Source: Acidobacteriota bacterium
Lineage (GTDB): Bacteria; Acidobacteriota; Blastocatellia; RBC074
Direction of reading: 5' to 3'
Length of the DNA: 64,000 nt
NCBI GenBank assembly: GCA_016715865.1
Contig: JADJXM010000007.1
Location: 196,001 to 260,000, forward strand
This document shows, piece after piece, positions 1 through 12,749 of the stretch (positions are counted from its first letter, which is position 1; each line of letters begins with the position of its first letter). Below the pieces are notes generated by a model that searched no databases, was not told where the DNA came from, and saw nothing but the letters and a program-made list of their open reading frames with translations. The position numbers were made by a program, and so were the translations under genes.

Positions 1-88
1 AACGGTGATGCTACGCATTGAAATTCATGCTCCAGTGATTATGTGCGGGGATACGGGGAAGGTCATTATAGCCCCAATTCGAAGAAAA

Positions 89-226
89 TTCACCACGCAT
101 TCACACAGGACTCAGAGAAGAACCGGGCATATCTGAAGGATTTCACCTCGGAGTCATAGAGGGCTCAGAGAAGATCCGGGCATATCTGAAGGATTTCACC
201 ACGGAGTCACAGAGGACTCAGAGAGA
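89..226 (+). repeat. 53-bp direct repeats, CACAGAG-type
   Basis: Two adjacent 53-bp units lie at 110-162 and 163-215, preceded by a partial unit from 89 and followed by the start of another at 216. Each unit contains a CTCAGAGAAG block, a CATATCTGAAGGA block and a CACGGAGTCACAGAGG block. The same unit occurs in reverse orientation at 603-702, so the pair encloses the GxxExxY gene. A related palindrome is at 45170-45237. Function unknown. Bases 1-88 show nothing I can identify. Confidence 0.8.
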
Positions 227-598
227 TCAAAGAATCCTGCGGCGGATGCCATTTTTCAGGATCGGCACATTGAAATTGATCAGCAATCCCAGCCTCCAGC
301 TACCGAGCTTGAGATAGGTCAGGAGCTGGGCCTCGTGTATGGGCATGATCATATCGACTGCTTTAATCTCGACCACGACTGATCTTTCTACGAGCACGTC
401 AAGACGATAACCGCAATCGAGTCTGATCCCCTTATACTCAACAGGTAGTGGCCTCTGACGCTCGAATGCAACACCGAGCAAAGTCAACTCATGGCACAAA
501 CACTCCTCGTAGGCAGACTCCAGCAATCCCGGTCCAAGAGCCCTGTGGACATCGATTGCTGCACCAATGATCTTTTCAGTTATCTCATTCAATTCCAT
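227..598 (-). CDS. GxxExxY family protein
   Basis: The 123-residue product starts MELNEITEKIIGAAIDVH and matches the GxxExxY family across its full length: the signature GPGLLESAYEECL (about residues 22-34), then a beta-rich part with LDVLVERSVVVEIKAVD and a QLLTYLKL segment. The D...E-K arrangement recalls the PD-(D/E)XK nuclease core, and the family is usually placed near that fold, but its biochemical role is not established. The gene stands alone between two inverted blocks of CACAGAG-type repeat. The first repeat block touches its stop codon. Family call is secure, function is not. Confidence 0.85.
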   Translation of the reverse strand: MELNEITEKIIGAAIDVHRALGPGLLESAYEECLCHELTLLGVAFERQRPLPVEYKGIRLDCGYRLDVLVERSVVVEIKAVDMIMPIHEAQLLTYLKLGSWRLGLLINFNVPILKNGIRRRIL

Positions 599-602
599 TC
601 TT

Positions 603-702
603 CGCTGTGATTTCTCCGTGATCTCTGTGCCTCGGTGGTGAATTCCTTCAGATATGTCCGGCTCTTCTCCGTGTCCTCTGTGCCTCGGTGGTATTAATTT
701 AC
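603..702 (-). repeat. Inverted copies of the CACAGAG-type repeat
   Basis: Read on the minus strand this block contains the same elements as 89-226: CACCGAGGCACAGAGGACAC, a CATATCTGAAGGA core and a second CACCGAGGCACAGAG, again at roughly 53-bp spacing. It sits just upstream of the GxxExxY start codon, so the gene is bracketed by facing repeats. Confidence 0.75.
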
Positions 703-718
703 AGGTATAACCTGCGGT

Positions 719-2059
<1,341 letters not shown>

Positions 2060-3799
2060 ATTAATTAATAGAGCAGATACTTTCTTCTGATCGCCCGGAA
2101 AGCATTCAGCTCTTCAGCGTAAACCTGCCGCATTGCGCGTGCATCCGAACCCTGCCTGAAAGAGTCGGCGACCTTCTGGTTGACTAGAAGACGATTAAAC
2201 CTGTCGGCTGAAAAGTCCTTCGGAAAGAGCTTGAGCAGTTGCGCCGCGATTTCGAGTCCGGTCATGACCGGCTCGAAGCGATTGCGGTCGGTGATGATAA
2301 GATTCACGCCGCCGCATTCGATGTCTTTGTGAACGCTCGCGTTCGGAGTGAATCTGACCGGCACGAACCGCACTCCGGGAAGATTGGAATTGTTGAGTGC
2401 GAGAGCGAGCTTTCGACCGTCGATCCATGGCGCGCCGAGCAGCTCGAACGGAGTTCCGGTCCCTCGACCGACTGAGACATTGGTCGGCTCGAGAAGGCAG
2501 ACACCCGGATAGAGCGTCGCCTGGGTCAGACTCCGCATATTGGGCGAAGGATTGATCCACGTCAACCCCGTTTCATCAAGCCAGCTTGTCCGCTTCCAGT
2601 CCTCAACCCGAATGATCTGCAGATCCGCATTGATCGCCCTCTCGGTATTGAACAATTGCGCCAGTTCGCCAACTGTCATCCCGTGTCGAACCGGGATCTG
2701 ATGATGCGCAATGAACGACAGCTTGTCGGCATCCGCGACCGGCCCTTCAACATCATTTCCGTTGATCGGGTTGATGCGGTCGAGGACTACGAAACGGATC
2801 TTATTTTTCGCGGCCTCCTCCATCGCCAGCCCCATGGTCGAGATGAAGGTATAGAATCGCGCTCCGATATCCTGAATGTCGAAGACCAGAGTGTCGATCC
2901 CCTTGAGCATCTCGGGGGTCGGTTTTCGAGTTACGCCGTAGAGGCTGAAGACGGGCAGCCCGGTCTTTTCATCTTTCGTGTCATCGATCTTCGCCTGATC
3001 GAGCGCTCCACGGATGCCATGCTCCGGCGAAAAGAGAGCGACCAGCGTCACTCCAGGGGCTTTGAAGAGCAGGTCGATCGTGCTGCTCCCTTCGCGATCG
3101 CGCCCGGTCTGGTTGGTGATCAGGCCAATGCGACGCCCCTGCAATTGCCTGAATCCGTCGCGAACCAGCACGTCTATGCCATTGAGCGCCTGAAAACTCT
3201 GTTTCTGATTCGCCACCGGGCCGGAGGCGATGGCCGGAGCAGGTCCTCTGGGAATCGAATGAATGCCATCAGCGAATGGCGGAGCGATGATCGATGCAGC
3301 GACGACCGAAGAGACCCGCCCGCGCAGCGATCCGACATCGGCCGGCGTCTTCGGATCGAGCTTCGGATGCACACGGTTGCTCAGAAAGACGACGAATGTT
3401 TCGCTTGACGGATCGATCCACAGCGAAGTACCGGTGAATCCGGTATGGCCGTAACTTCCAACCGGAAAAAGATCGCCGCGATTTGACGAAAAACCTGTGA
3501 AGATATCCCAGCCGATGCCACGCGCCTGCCCGTCGATGGCATTACCGGAAGACGTTCGAGCCTCCGTCATACGGCTCACTGCGAGCGGGCTCAAAATTCG
3601 CGCTCCCTGGTATGATCCGCGGTTGAGCATCATCTGACAATAGATCGCCAGATCGTCCGCGGTTGAAAATAGTCCGGCGTGCCCGGCGACGCCTCCCATG
3701 AGGTACGCCCGCGGATCGTGCACCTCGCCGCGCATCCATCGCTCCTCGCCACCGGACTTTTCCCCTGTGCTCGCAACGGTCCCCCCTCCGCCACGCTTC

Positions 3800-4558
<759 letters not shown>

Positions 4559-4695
4559 GAAATGACTTGCCTCGATCGGTTGATTTTATGGGAGCAACAG
4601 AAGAGACAAGTTTTACCACTGAATCGGATAAATTAAAATCCAACAGAAGATTAAATCGCCAAAGGCGCCAATGTAGCCTTGGCGCCCTGGCGATA

Positions 4696-6576
4696 TCATA
4701 TAGTGATTCGCGAGCCATCGAATTTGGTCAACGTGAAGCCCTGGAAATTCTCGTTATAGCAGCCCTTCTGATCCTGAAGGATGCTGATCGCGATCGCTTC
4801 GCCGAGTTTAAGCGATTCGGTCGCGTCCGAACGCCAGTGAACTCCGGCAATGTTTCGTCCCAGAGCGATATTCGAAGCCAGTTTGTTCAATTCGCCGCCG
4901 ACAGTCAGATCGGGTCCCTGATACGGAACGAGGGACAGGCCGTCGGAAGTGGGAACGACCGGATCCGGGATAACCCACGACTCGTCGAACCATGCCTTGA
5001 GAACCGTCACGCAGGCTCCGGCAACGGTCGCATGACCGGCGCCGTATGCGGGGTGAGTCGGACACCCTTCAGGGAAGGCCTGCGGCAACAGGTATGTTCC
5101 GTTGCGACGATTGACCTCTTCAAGAGCTGTGGAATTGAATATTTCGTTATTTATCGGATACTGGGCCGTTTTCGTAATATGGTTGTGCAGCCTGCCGGCG
5201 AACTCCTCAGGGCGCAGCCGGCGATGAACATACCATTTCTGGTACCAGACCGACCTCAATGCGTTTGAAGCCACGGTGCAAACAAGTGCCTGAATATGCG
5301 TCGGCCCAAAAGTGCCAAATGGATACTGCGTTCGTGAGTTGTTATACGGATTATTCTCGTCGGCCGGTGCATTCATCCCCAGCAGGATCAGCGTGGCATT
5401 GAAATATGCCTGGAAAAGCACATCGATATGCACCCATTCGCCAATGTCGCGGGCATTCCGGATGTACCTTGGCGTGATATCGAACTGATTGGGGATATTC
5501 AGATCTCCGAGGGTATTCTGCGCAGTCAGCCAGCTGCTGTAACTGGTCAGATAATCGTCGCCGGGAATCGGCGTCCGCATGCGCTGGCTGATCGTCTGCA
5601 CGCCGTATCTGATATCCTTCCAAAGAAACTGCGATATGTACGGTCCGGTCAGATCGCCTGGTGTCAGACCGCGAAAGAGCGCAGAGGTCTGGACCGGCCC
5701 GCTGAAGACGTTGCGGATCGGAGCCCTGCCGATTTGTGATTGCGCATTTTCTTCAGATAAATCAAAGGATGCGCCCAGCGTCCGTGATCCGGATACCTGG
5801 CGTTGCAGATCGACCGAGTTGCCGCCGGCAGCCTGATTGCTCAAACCCGAACGGCTCAGATTATTGCGCAGTCGCGGACCACGAAAATCGGTGAACTTCG
5901 ATAGATCCGCTGCAGCGGCATTGGTCAGCGGATGCGAATCATAATCGAGGAAGAAGACATCGCGACAGATCGCCATCCAGTAGTTTTCTACGATCTCACC
6001 TGCAATCTCAGCCGACGAGAAAGTCGGCGGAGGAGGCAAATACATGTGTCCGGGATCTGGTCCCACAAACTCGAATGTCAGCCCGGCCTGAGGATTTTTG
6101 AATCGAATCTGGCTTCCACCCATCGGAATTTGCTCGAAATCATCCGGATTGCGCGTCTGTATAGCCGTCAGGAAGCTGCCATAGGCATTCAGATCGACTT
6201 CTCCGTTCTGATTATGCGGCATTCCTTTGCTGTAACTCGCAATGCGATTCTGGTATCTCAGCTCGTCGCCATTGTCGACATGATCCGGCAATGGCGCCGC
6301 CTTATGATTGAGCGCGGCCTGCATGCGAATCTGGAAGGCCCTCTCGACTCGCGAGGAATCGAATGAAGTATGCAGTTCCTGAGACAAATCCGAGGCTTCA
6401 ATCTCATCTGCGACAGCGGGTATCCCAACCAGACCCGCCGCAATAGTCGCGGCCGTCAGTCCGCCGGCCTTGCCCAGAAAATCACGGCGGCCTTTCGATG
6501 CAGGCTGGTCGTCCACACCCACCTGATGATCATTATTATTGTTTTTCGAAGAGTCGGCAGCATCTCTTTTCTTCAT
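4696..6576 (-). CDS. Tat-exported vanadium-dependent haloperoxidase-like protein
   Basis: I start this 626-residue protein at the ATG at 6576 because GGGAGAT lies just upstream; an in-frame ATG 45 bp earlier lacks such a site. The N-terminus has a twin-arginine signal (GRRDFLGKAGGLTAA), so export is in folded form. The C-terminal half holds the vanadate-binding set of the haloperoxidase/PAP2 family: WYQKWYVHRRLRPEEF (Lys and Arg), HPAYGAGHATVAG (Gly-His) and GRNIAGVHWRSDAT (Arg and catalytic His). In classical enzymes the residue before Gly-His is Ser; here it is Ala. The reaction would be peroxide-dependent halide oxidation, though a phosphatase role cannot be excluded. It stands alone, with a 340-bp upstream gap. 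Confidence 0.85.
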   Translation of the reverse strand: MKKRDAADSSKNNNNDHQVGVDDQPASKGRRDFLGKAGGLTAATIAAGLVGIPAVADEIEASDLSQELHTSFDSSRVERAFQIRMQAALNHKAAPLPDHVDNGDELRYQNRIASYSKGMPHNQNGEVDLNAYGSFLTAIQTRNPDDFEQIPMGGSQIRFKNPQAGLTFEFVGPDPGHMYLPPPPTFSSAEIAGEIVENYWMAICRDVFFLDYDSHPLTNAAAADLSKFTDFRGPRLRNNLSRSGLSNQAAGGNSVDLQRQVSGSRTLGASFDLSEENAQSQIGRAPIRNVFSGPVQTSALFRGLTPGDLTGPYISQFLWKDIRYGVQTISQRMRTPIPGDDYLTSYSSWLTAQNTLGDLNIPNQFDITPRYIRNARDIGEWVHIDVLFQAYFNATLILLGMNAPADENNPYNNSRTQYPFGTFGPTHIQALVCTVASNALRSVWYQKWYVHRRLRPEEFAGRLHNHITKTAQYPINNEIFNSTALEEVNRRNGTYLLPQAFPEGCPTHPAYGAGHATVAGACVTVLKAWFDESWVIPDPVVPTSDGLSLVPYQGPDLTVGGELNKLASNIALGRNIAGVHWRSDATESLKLGEAIAISILQDQKGCYNENFQGFTLTKFDGSRITI

Positions 6577-6919
6577 CGATATCTCCCTTAAACCGAAGAT
6601 CAGCATCGACCTGCCGCGCATCAGAGCGAGTAAAATATATACACTAATGGCGTGAGGTCAGTCTGGGGTTCAACTTTCGGGGCACTACCGAAAATGAAGA
6701 TCGCCATGGTTACGGGGTTTACCTGGCATGGTTAATCAATAGTATTAACCTTTTGCGGACATCTTGATGTCCTCACGTAATCTCATGCTTAATTAATTGC
6801 GAATGATCCTGATTATCCAGAATCGCGAGGCGTATTCAACAATCGAGTTGAATAATTATCACAAAATCGTGTCAACGCGGGAGTAATAATTGCGGAAATA
6901 AATTAATGTCTGAGAATTA
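6577..6919. other. Intergenic region upstream of the haloperoxidase gene
   Basis: AT-rich, no gene seen. It contains two short palindromes that could be operators: GGTTAA...TTAACC at 6729-6749 and ATTCAAC...GTTGAAT at about 6836-6855. The haloperoxidase promoter should be here but I cannot pick a convincing -10/-35 pair. No T-run terminator for radA is visible. Confidence 0.4.
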
Positions 6920-8299
<1,380 letters not shown>

Positions 8300-8363
8300 A
8301 ATCGACATTGTACGTCAGAGTGCCGCGCGAGGTGAAGTTAAGTTGCGTACCATAGTTGAAACA

Positions 8364-9146
8364 TCAGAGTTTCAGAATCCGTTCTCGGAGCACGCGGGCC
8401 TGCAGGCGGCTGACGTTAAGTTCCTGTTTGTTTCGCAGGGTAACGACATAAGTTCCGCCCGGTAGCGGGCTGATCCTGTCGATCTGACCGATGCTGGCGA
8501 GAGTCCCGCGCGAGAGGCGGACGAAGAGCTCCGGGTCGAGCCGGGCTTCGAGTTCTTTCAGGCTGTGCGTGATCGAAAAGCGCCGGTTATCGATCGTCGT
8601 CAGATGGAGCAGTTCTCCCTCTGAGACGATCGAAGCCACCTCGTCGACCGGCAACAGGATGATGTCTCCACGATGCCGGACGGGAATTCGTGCAAGAAAA
8701 GTCCGTGGGGCGTTGGTCTCGTAATCGTTGATCGAAGCTTCGAGACTGGCTGCCTCCCGGGCCCGGAAGTCTGACTTCTCGAGCCGCTCATGGGCCCGGA
8801 TCAGCGTCTCCTGCAGGCGACTGCGGATGACGGGCTTGAGCAGGTAATCGACGGCGTGAAGTTCAAATGCCCGGACAGCATATTCATCGTAGGCCGTCAC
8901 GAAGGCGATGAGCGGAAGGCGATCCTTGCGAAGCATGCGGACGACTCCCAGACCGTCGATTTCAGGCATCTGCAGATCCAGCAGGGCCAGATCAGGTTTC
9001 TCCCGCTCGATCTGCTCGATCGCCTCGGCCCCATTGGAAGCTTCTCCGACAAGGCTGACTTCCGGAAAGGTCTTGAGCATCGCCGCCAGAAAGGATCTGG
9101 CTGGTCGTTCGTCATCGGCTATGATTACGCGCAGTTTCGTGTCCAT
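8364..9146 (-). CDS. LytTR-family response regulator
   Basis: This 260-residue protein has an N-terminal receiver domain (VIIADDERPARS acidic pocket, LALLDLQMPEIDG with the phospho-acceptor Asp, and a conserved Lys in YLLKPV) and a C-terminal LytTR DNA-binding domain (about residues 150-258, with FVRLSRGTLASIGQID). Its start codon lies 35 bp inside the end of the sensor kinase gene, so the two are translated from one message and form a two-component pair. LytTR regulators typically bind paired short direct repeats and often control envelope or secreted functions; the secreted gene upstream at 11362-12120 is a possible target (inference). Confidence 0.92.
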   Translation of the reverse strand: MDTKLRVIIADDERPARSFLAAMLKTFPEVSLVGEASNGAEAIEQIEREKPDLALLDLQMPEIDGLGVVRMLRKDRLPLIAFVTAYDEYAVRAFELHAVDYLLKPVIRSRLQETLIRAHERLEKSDFRAREAASLEASINDYETNAPRTFLARIPVRHRGDIILLPVDEVASIVSEGELLHLTTIDNRRFSITHSLKELEARLDPELFVRLSRGTLASIGQIDRISPLPGGTYVVTLRNKQELNVSRLQARVLRERILKL

Positions 9147-11181
9147 TGAGAGGAATCCGCATATTCACAATGGTTCCGGTTCCAGGAGCGCTTTCGAATT
9201 CCAGCGAAGCGTCCGGTCCGTAATATCTGTTCAGTCGTTTCTCGACGTTTGTCAGCCCGACGCCCAGCCGGCGCCCGGTCTCGAGATCCATTTCAGTCGT
9301 CCCTTTGCCTGTATCCCTGATGGTGATGCAGATCTTACTGTTGACGGGTTCGCTTTCGGCCTTGCCCGCATCCAACCGAGCGGTCACCGTCACCTCGCCA
9401 CCCGATTTTAACGGCGCGATGCCATGTTTGATGGCGTTTTCGACGATCGGTTGAATGACCAGGGGGGGCACCGGCATGCTTCGCAGTTCGTTCGGAACGT
9501 CGATCTTAACTCGCAATCTCTCTTCAAAACGGGCTCGTTCGATGGCCAGATACGATTCGACCAGATCGATCTCCTCGCCGAGGGTTGCGAAGTCTCCAGT
9601 CGGCTCTCGCAAGACGGCGCGTAAAAGCCCGGTCAGACGCATGAGGGTATCGAGCGCACGCTCCGGCGAGGTCTGAATCAGGTATCCGATCGTCGTCAGG
9701 GCATTGAAGAGGAAATGAGGATTGAGCTGAGCGCGCAACGCCCTTAGTTCAGCTTCGGTCGCGAGTTTCCCGATCTCCTGCTCGCGCAGGTTCCGTTCAC
9801 ATCTCTCATGCGCCACCCGGACGGCATCGATTCGACGGGCGAGCATCAACGCGACCGATTCCAGAAAGGCGATATCGTCCGAAAGCAATTGACGACCGGC
9901 GGCCATTTCACCGATCTGCAGGGTATAACGTGGAGGCTCGTTGGTTGGTATTATCACCTGAGCGGCGACGCGCTTCGTCCTTTGCAGTCGCGAATCGGCT
10001 TCGCCGGACTGTTCGACATCCGGATTCGCGACCTGGACGAGCGCCGCAGGAAGAAGCAGGTCAGGGGCGATTGAAACTTCCTCCTTACCATTCATCATCG
10101 AATTGCCGGCCGATTCTTCTCTGACAAACCATCGAACCTCTCTGGCCGTCAGGGCCCGCGCCAGCCGATCGGAGACAAAATCGAGGATCTCCCGTGGGTT
10201 CTCGGTCGATGCGGTCATACGCGCCAGTTTTTCCCGCAGATCCTGATAATTTTCTCGTCGCATCACGACACGATCGACAAACCAGATCACCACCCGGCGC
10301 AAAAACGGATAAGACAGCGCCGTCCCCAGCCAGACGGCGAGCAGGACTCCAACCGCCGCCGGATCCAGATCCCCGCGCGCATCCCTCATTCGCAGCAATG
10401 GCGCGACAGCCATGACATACAACCCGAAGGCCAATACCACCAGCGCGATCAACGCGAGAGCACGCTTGAGAAAGATATCCGCCAGTGCGAACCGATAATC
10501 CTGATAAAGCATGGCGATGACAAGCGGGAGCGAAGCATGGTGCCCGATCAATTCGACGAACCAGGGGTAGTCATCGCCTGCGTGCCGGCTGATGTGCAGC
10601 GCCGAAACGGCGAAAACAGCGAGCGCCACCACCAGGAATGCCCGTTTCCAGATCGGCGTTCGACGAGTATAGAGTAAGAGGACGAGCGCCAGGCCGCTGA
10701 ATCCAAAGGTCAGCGCCTGCAGCGCCAGTGGCGATGGCGCCTGATGCCCGTTTTTCGCCGAGGTGAAATGGAGCAGGCCGGCAACGGCGCTCAAACCATA
10801 TGCCGGAAGCGTGAACAGGTATCCGGCAGCGCTCTTCGCCGGTGACGCCTCGACGCGCAACACCGAATTGACAACGACCGCCGGCAAAAAGCCGAGCGCC
10901 GTGAAGATTGAGGCGACAAACCATGGCGACGTATCGCCCAGCTCCAGGTCGCGTGCCCCATATATCAAAAGCGCCCCGACATTCCAGAGCAGTCCGAGCA
11001 ATGCCGTGACCAGCAGCAGCCGTCTGTAATCAGCTTTCCTGCGCCCTCCGGTGCCATGCCCATCATACCCCGGCGCCGATTCCGCCGCCCGCAGAACCAT
11101 GACCAGGAGCATGGCATACAATGCCGCTCCGGTAAGAAAACCGAGCAGGTTGACCAGTGCTGCGATATTTCTTGGATTCAT
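9112..11181 (-). CDS. LytS-type membrane sensor histidine kinase
   Basis: I place the start at the ATG at 11181 because GGAGGCAGTGAAGGC precedes it, giving 689 residues. The N-terminal 300 residues contain about eight membrane helices. A GAF-like region follows (about 330-450). The His_kinase domain has QLNPHFLFNAL with the phospho-accepting His, and is followed by a GHKL ATPase domain with VENAIKHGI (N box) and GVGLTNVEKRL. This is the LytS/YehU kinase family and is the partner of the overlapping LytTR gene. The stimulus is unknown. Confidence 0.9.
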   Translation of the reverse strand: MNPRNIAALVNLLGFLTGAALYAMLLVMVLRAAESAPGYDGHGTGGRRKADYRRLLLVTALLGLLWNVGALLIYGARDLELGDTSPWFVASIFTALGFLPAVVVNSVLRVEASPAKSAAGYLFTLPAYGLSAVAGLLHFTSAKNGHQAPSPLALQALTFGFSGLALVLLLYTRRTPIWKRAFLVVALAVFAVSALHISRHAGDDYPWFVELIGHHASLPLVIAMLYQDYRFALADIFLKRALALIALVVLAFGLYVMAVAPLLRMRDARGDLDPAAVGVLLAVWLGTALSYPFLRRVVIWFVDRVVMRRENYQDLREKLARMTASTENPREILDFVSDRLARALTAREVRWFVREESAGNSMMNGKEEVSIAPDLLLPAALVQVANPDVEQSGEADSRLQRTKRVAAQVIIPTNEPPRYTLQIGEMAAGRQLLSDDIAFLESVALMLARRIDAVRVAHERCERNLREQEIGKLATEAELRALRAQLNPHFLFNALTTIGYLIQTSPERALDTLMRLTGLLRAVLREPTGDFATLGEEIDLVESYLAIERARFEERLRVKIDVPNELRSMPVPPLVIQPIVENAIKHGIAPLKSGGEVTVTARLDAGKAESEPVNSKICITIRDTGKGTTEMDLETGRRLGVGLTNVEKRLNRYYGPDASLEFESAPGTGTIVNMRIPLNGHETARNHSR

Positions 11182-11361
11182 GCCTTCACTGCCTCCGTTC
11201 GTCTTTTGAAATGAGCCGACCGTCAAGAACTATATTTTGTATCGCGCTGATAAGATATGACAATCGTACGTCGACAGGCGTCCGTTTCAGGCTGGTGGAT
11301 GGTAGATACAGACCGATGAGCGGTGCGCACCCGACGACAAGTCCGCACCGCGAATTTGAAT

Positions 11362-12120
11362 TTACCTGTTGCTCAGGACTTTGACCCGGGCGACGAAGGC
11401 GCCGTTGTTGTCCCTCAAATTGCCTTCATTGACGCTCAGGAAAAGAATTCCGTTATGGGGTGAGATGAATTCCGAGGAACCGCCGACGTAAATAAAATCA
11501 TCGTTGTCGTCGCCAACTACCGCAATCAACGCCCCCGTGGGCTTGTTGGGGACAAGCTTGCGACTGTCGGCCGATTCCATTCCGTCCGGCTTTGCGCGCC
11601 TGTTGTCACCCAGATCGACTTCGCCCGATGCACTGATGACTATCCGCTGGCCTCGCTGAACACGAATCTCGGTGCTCGTCCAGTCGGCGGCCGCTGCAAC
11701 ACTGACCGTCTTCTCGGCAATGACAGGGACCATCCCCGAATCGGTCTCGGGTGCTGACCGCTCGACCGCAGGCGGAGTCTCTACCGGCGCACGCTCGACA
11801 GTCTCGATAACTGGCTGTGCCGGCGGCCGGTCAACTTCTGGAATTGCCGTGACTTGCGGCTCAACCGCGCGCGCCGTGGCCTGAACATCCGCCGGGTCAA
11901 ACTCGACACTGTCCACCTCATCGACCGGAATCACGTGCTGAGACGATGATCCACCGATATACACGATGATTGTGAATCGCCCTTCCTTGTATGAAACGAC
12001 TTTGCCCTTCAGTACGCTGCCGTCCTTCAATTTGATCGTATCGGCCATAACAGCCATCCCGGCCATTGCCAAAAGGATGAAACTTAAAATGGCATGCGAA
12101 AGTGACTTTTTAACGCTCAC
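11362..12120 (-). CDS. Secreted protein with PA-IL-like C-terminal domain
   Basis: I choose the GTG at 12120, four bases after GGAGGT, giving about 252 residues. A signal peptide (SLSHAILSFILLAMAGMAVMA) is followed by a small beta domain (TIKLKDGSVLKGKVVSYKEG, seen in many acidobacterial envelope proteins), a proline-rich linker (about 75-120), and a C-terminal beta-sandwich (about 125-250) with features of the PA-IL/LecA-like fold: VQRGQRIVISASGEVDLG and LIAVVGDDNDDFIYVG. Such domains bind calcium and sugars in LecA, but binding is not established here. It is upstream of the LytS/LytTR genes on the same strand, separated by 180 bp. Confidence 0.7.
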   Translation of the reverse strand: MSVKKSLSHAILSFILLAMAGMAVMADTIKLKDGSVLKGKVVSYKEGRFTIIVYIGGSSSQHVIPVDEVDSVEFDPADVQATARAVEPQVTAIPEVDRPPAQPVIETVERAPVETPPAVERSAPETDSGMVPVIAEKTVSVAAAADWTSTEIRVQRGQRIVISASGEVDLGDNRRAKPDGMESADSRKLVPNKPTGALIAVVGDDNDDFIYVGGSSEFISPHNGILFLSVNEGNLRDNNGAFVARVKVLSNR

Positions 12121-12303
12121 ACTGACCTCCCAGTAGAGATTCCGCTCTTTAATTCTGCTTGCAAGGGGTTGACGCGCCACAGTTTAACACAAAACGTTAA
12201 TCTGCGCACAATCGGCCGCCATCGGGATCTCCCCGACTTCTCCGGCATTTCCCGGCATGTAATATCTTTGTAAAAAAGATTATGAATAAAACTTAAAGAA
12301 TCC

Positions 12304-12332
12304 TTGACGGATTTTCAAATGAAATATATACT
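12304..12332 (+). promoter_or_regulatory. Sigma-70-type promoter
   Basis: TTGACG at 12304-12309 and TATACT at 12327-12332 are separated by exactly 17 bases. Start of transcription would be near 12339. No gene follows in this direction before the terminator at 12652, so it probably drives a non-coding RNA. Confidence 0.65.
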
Positions 12333-12338
12333 CCGTTT

Positions 12339-12690
<352 letters not shown>

Positions 12691-12749
12691 GATAGCCTCA
12701 TTTCAGGAAGGGGTTTGGGGGACATCAGCCCGAAAATTTAGTGAGATAT

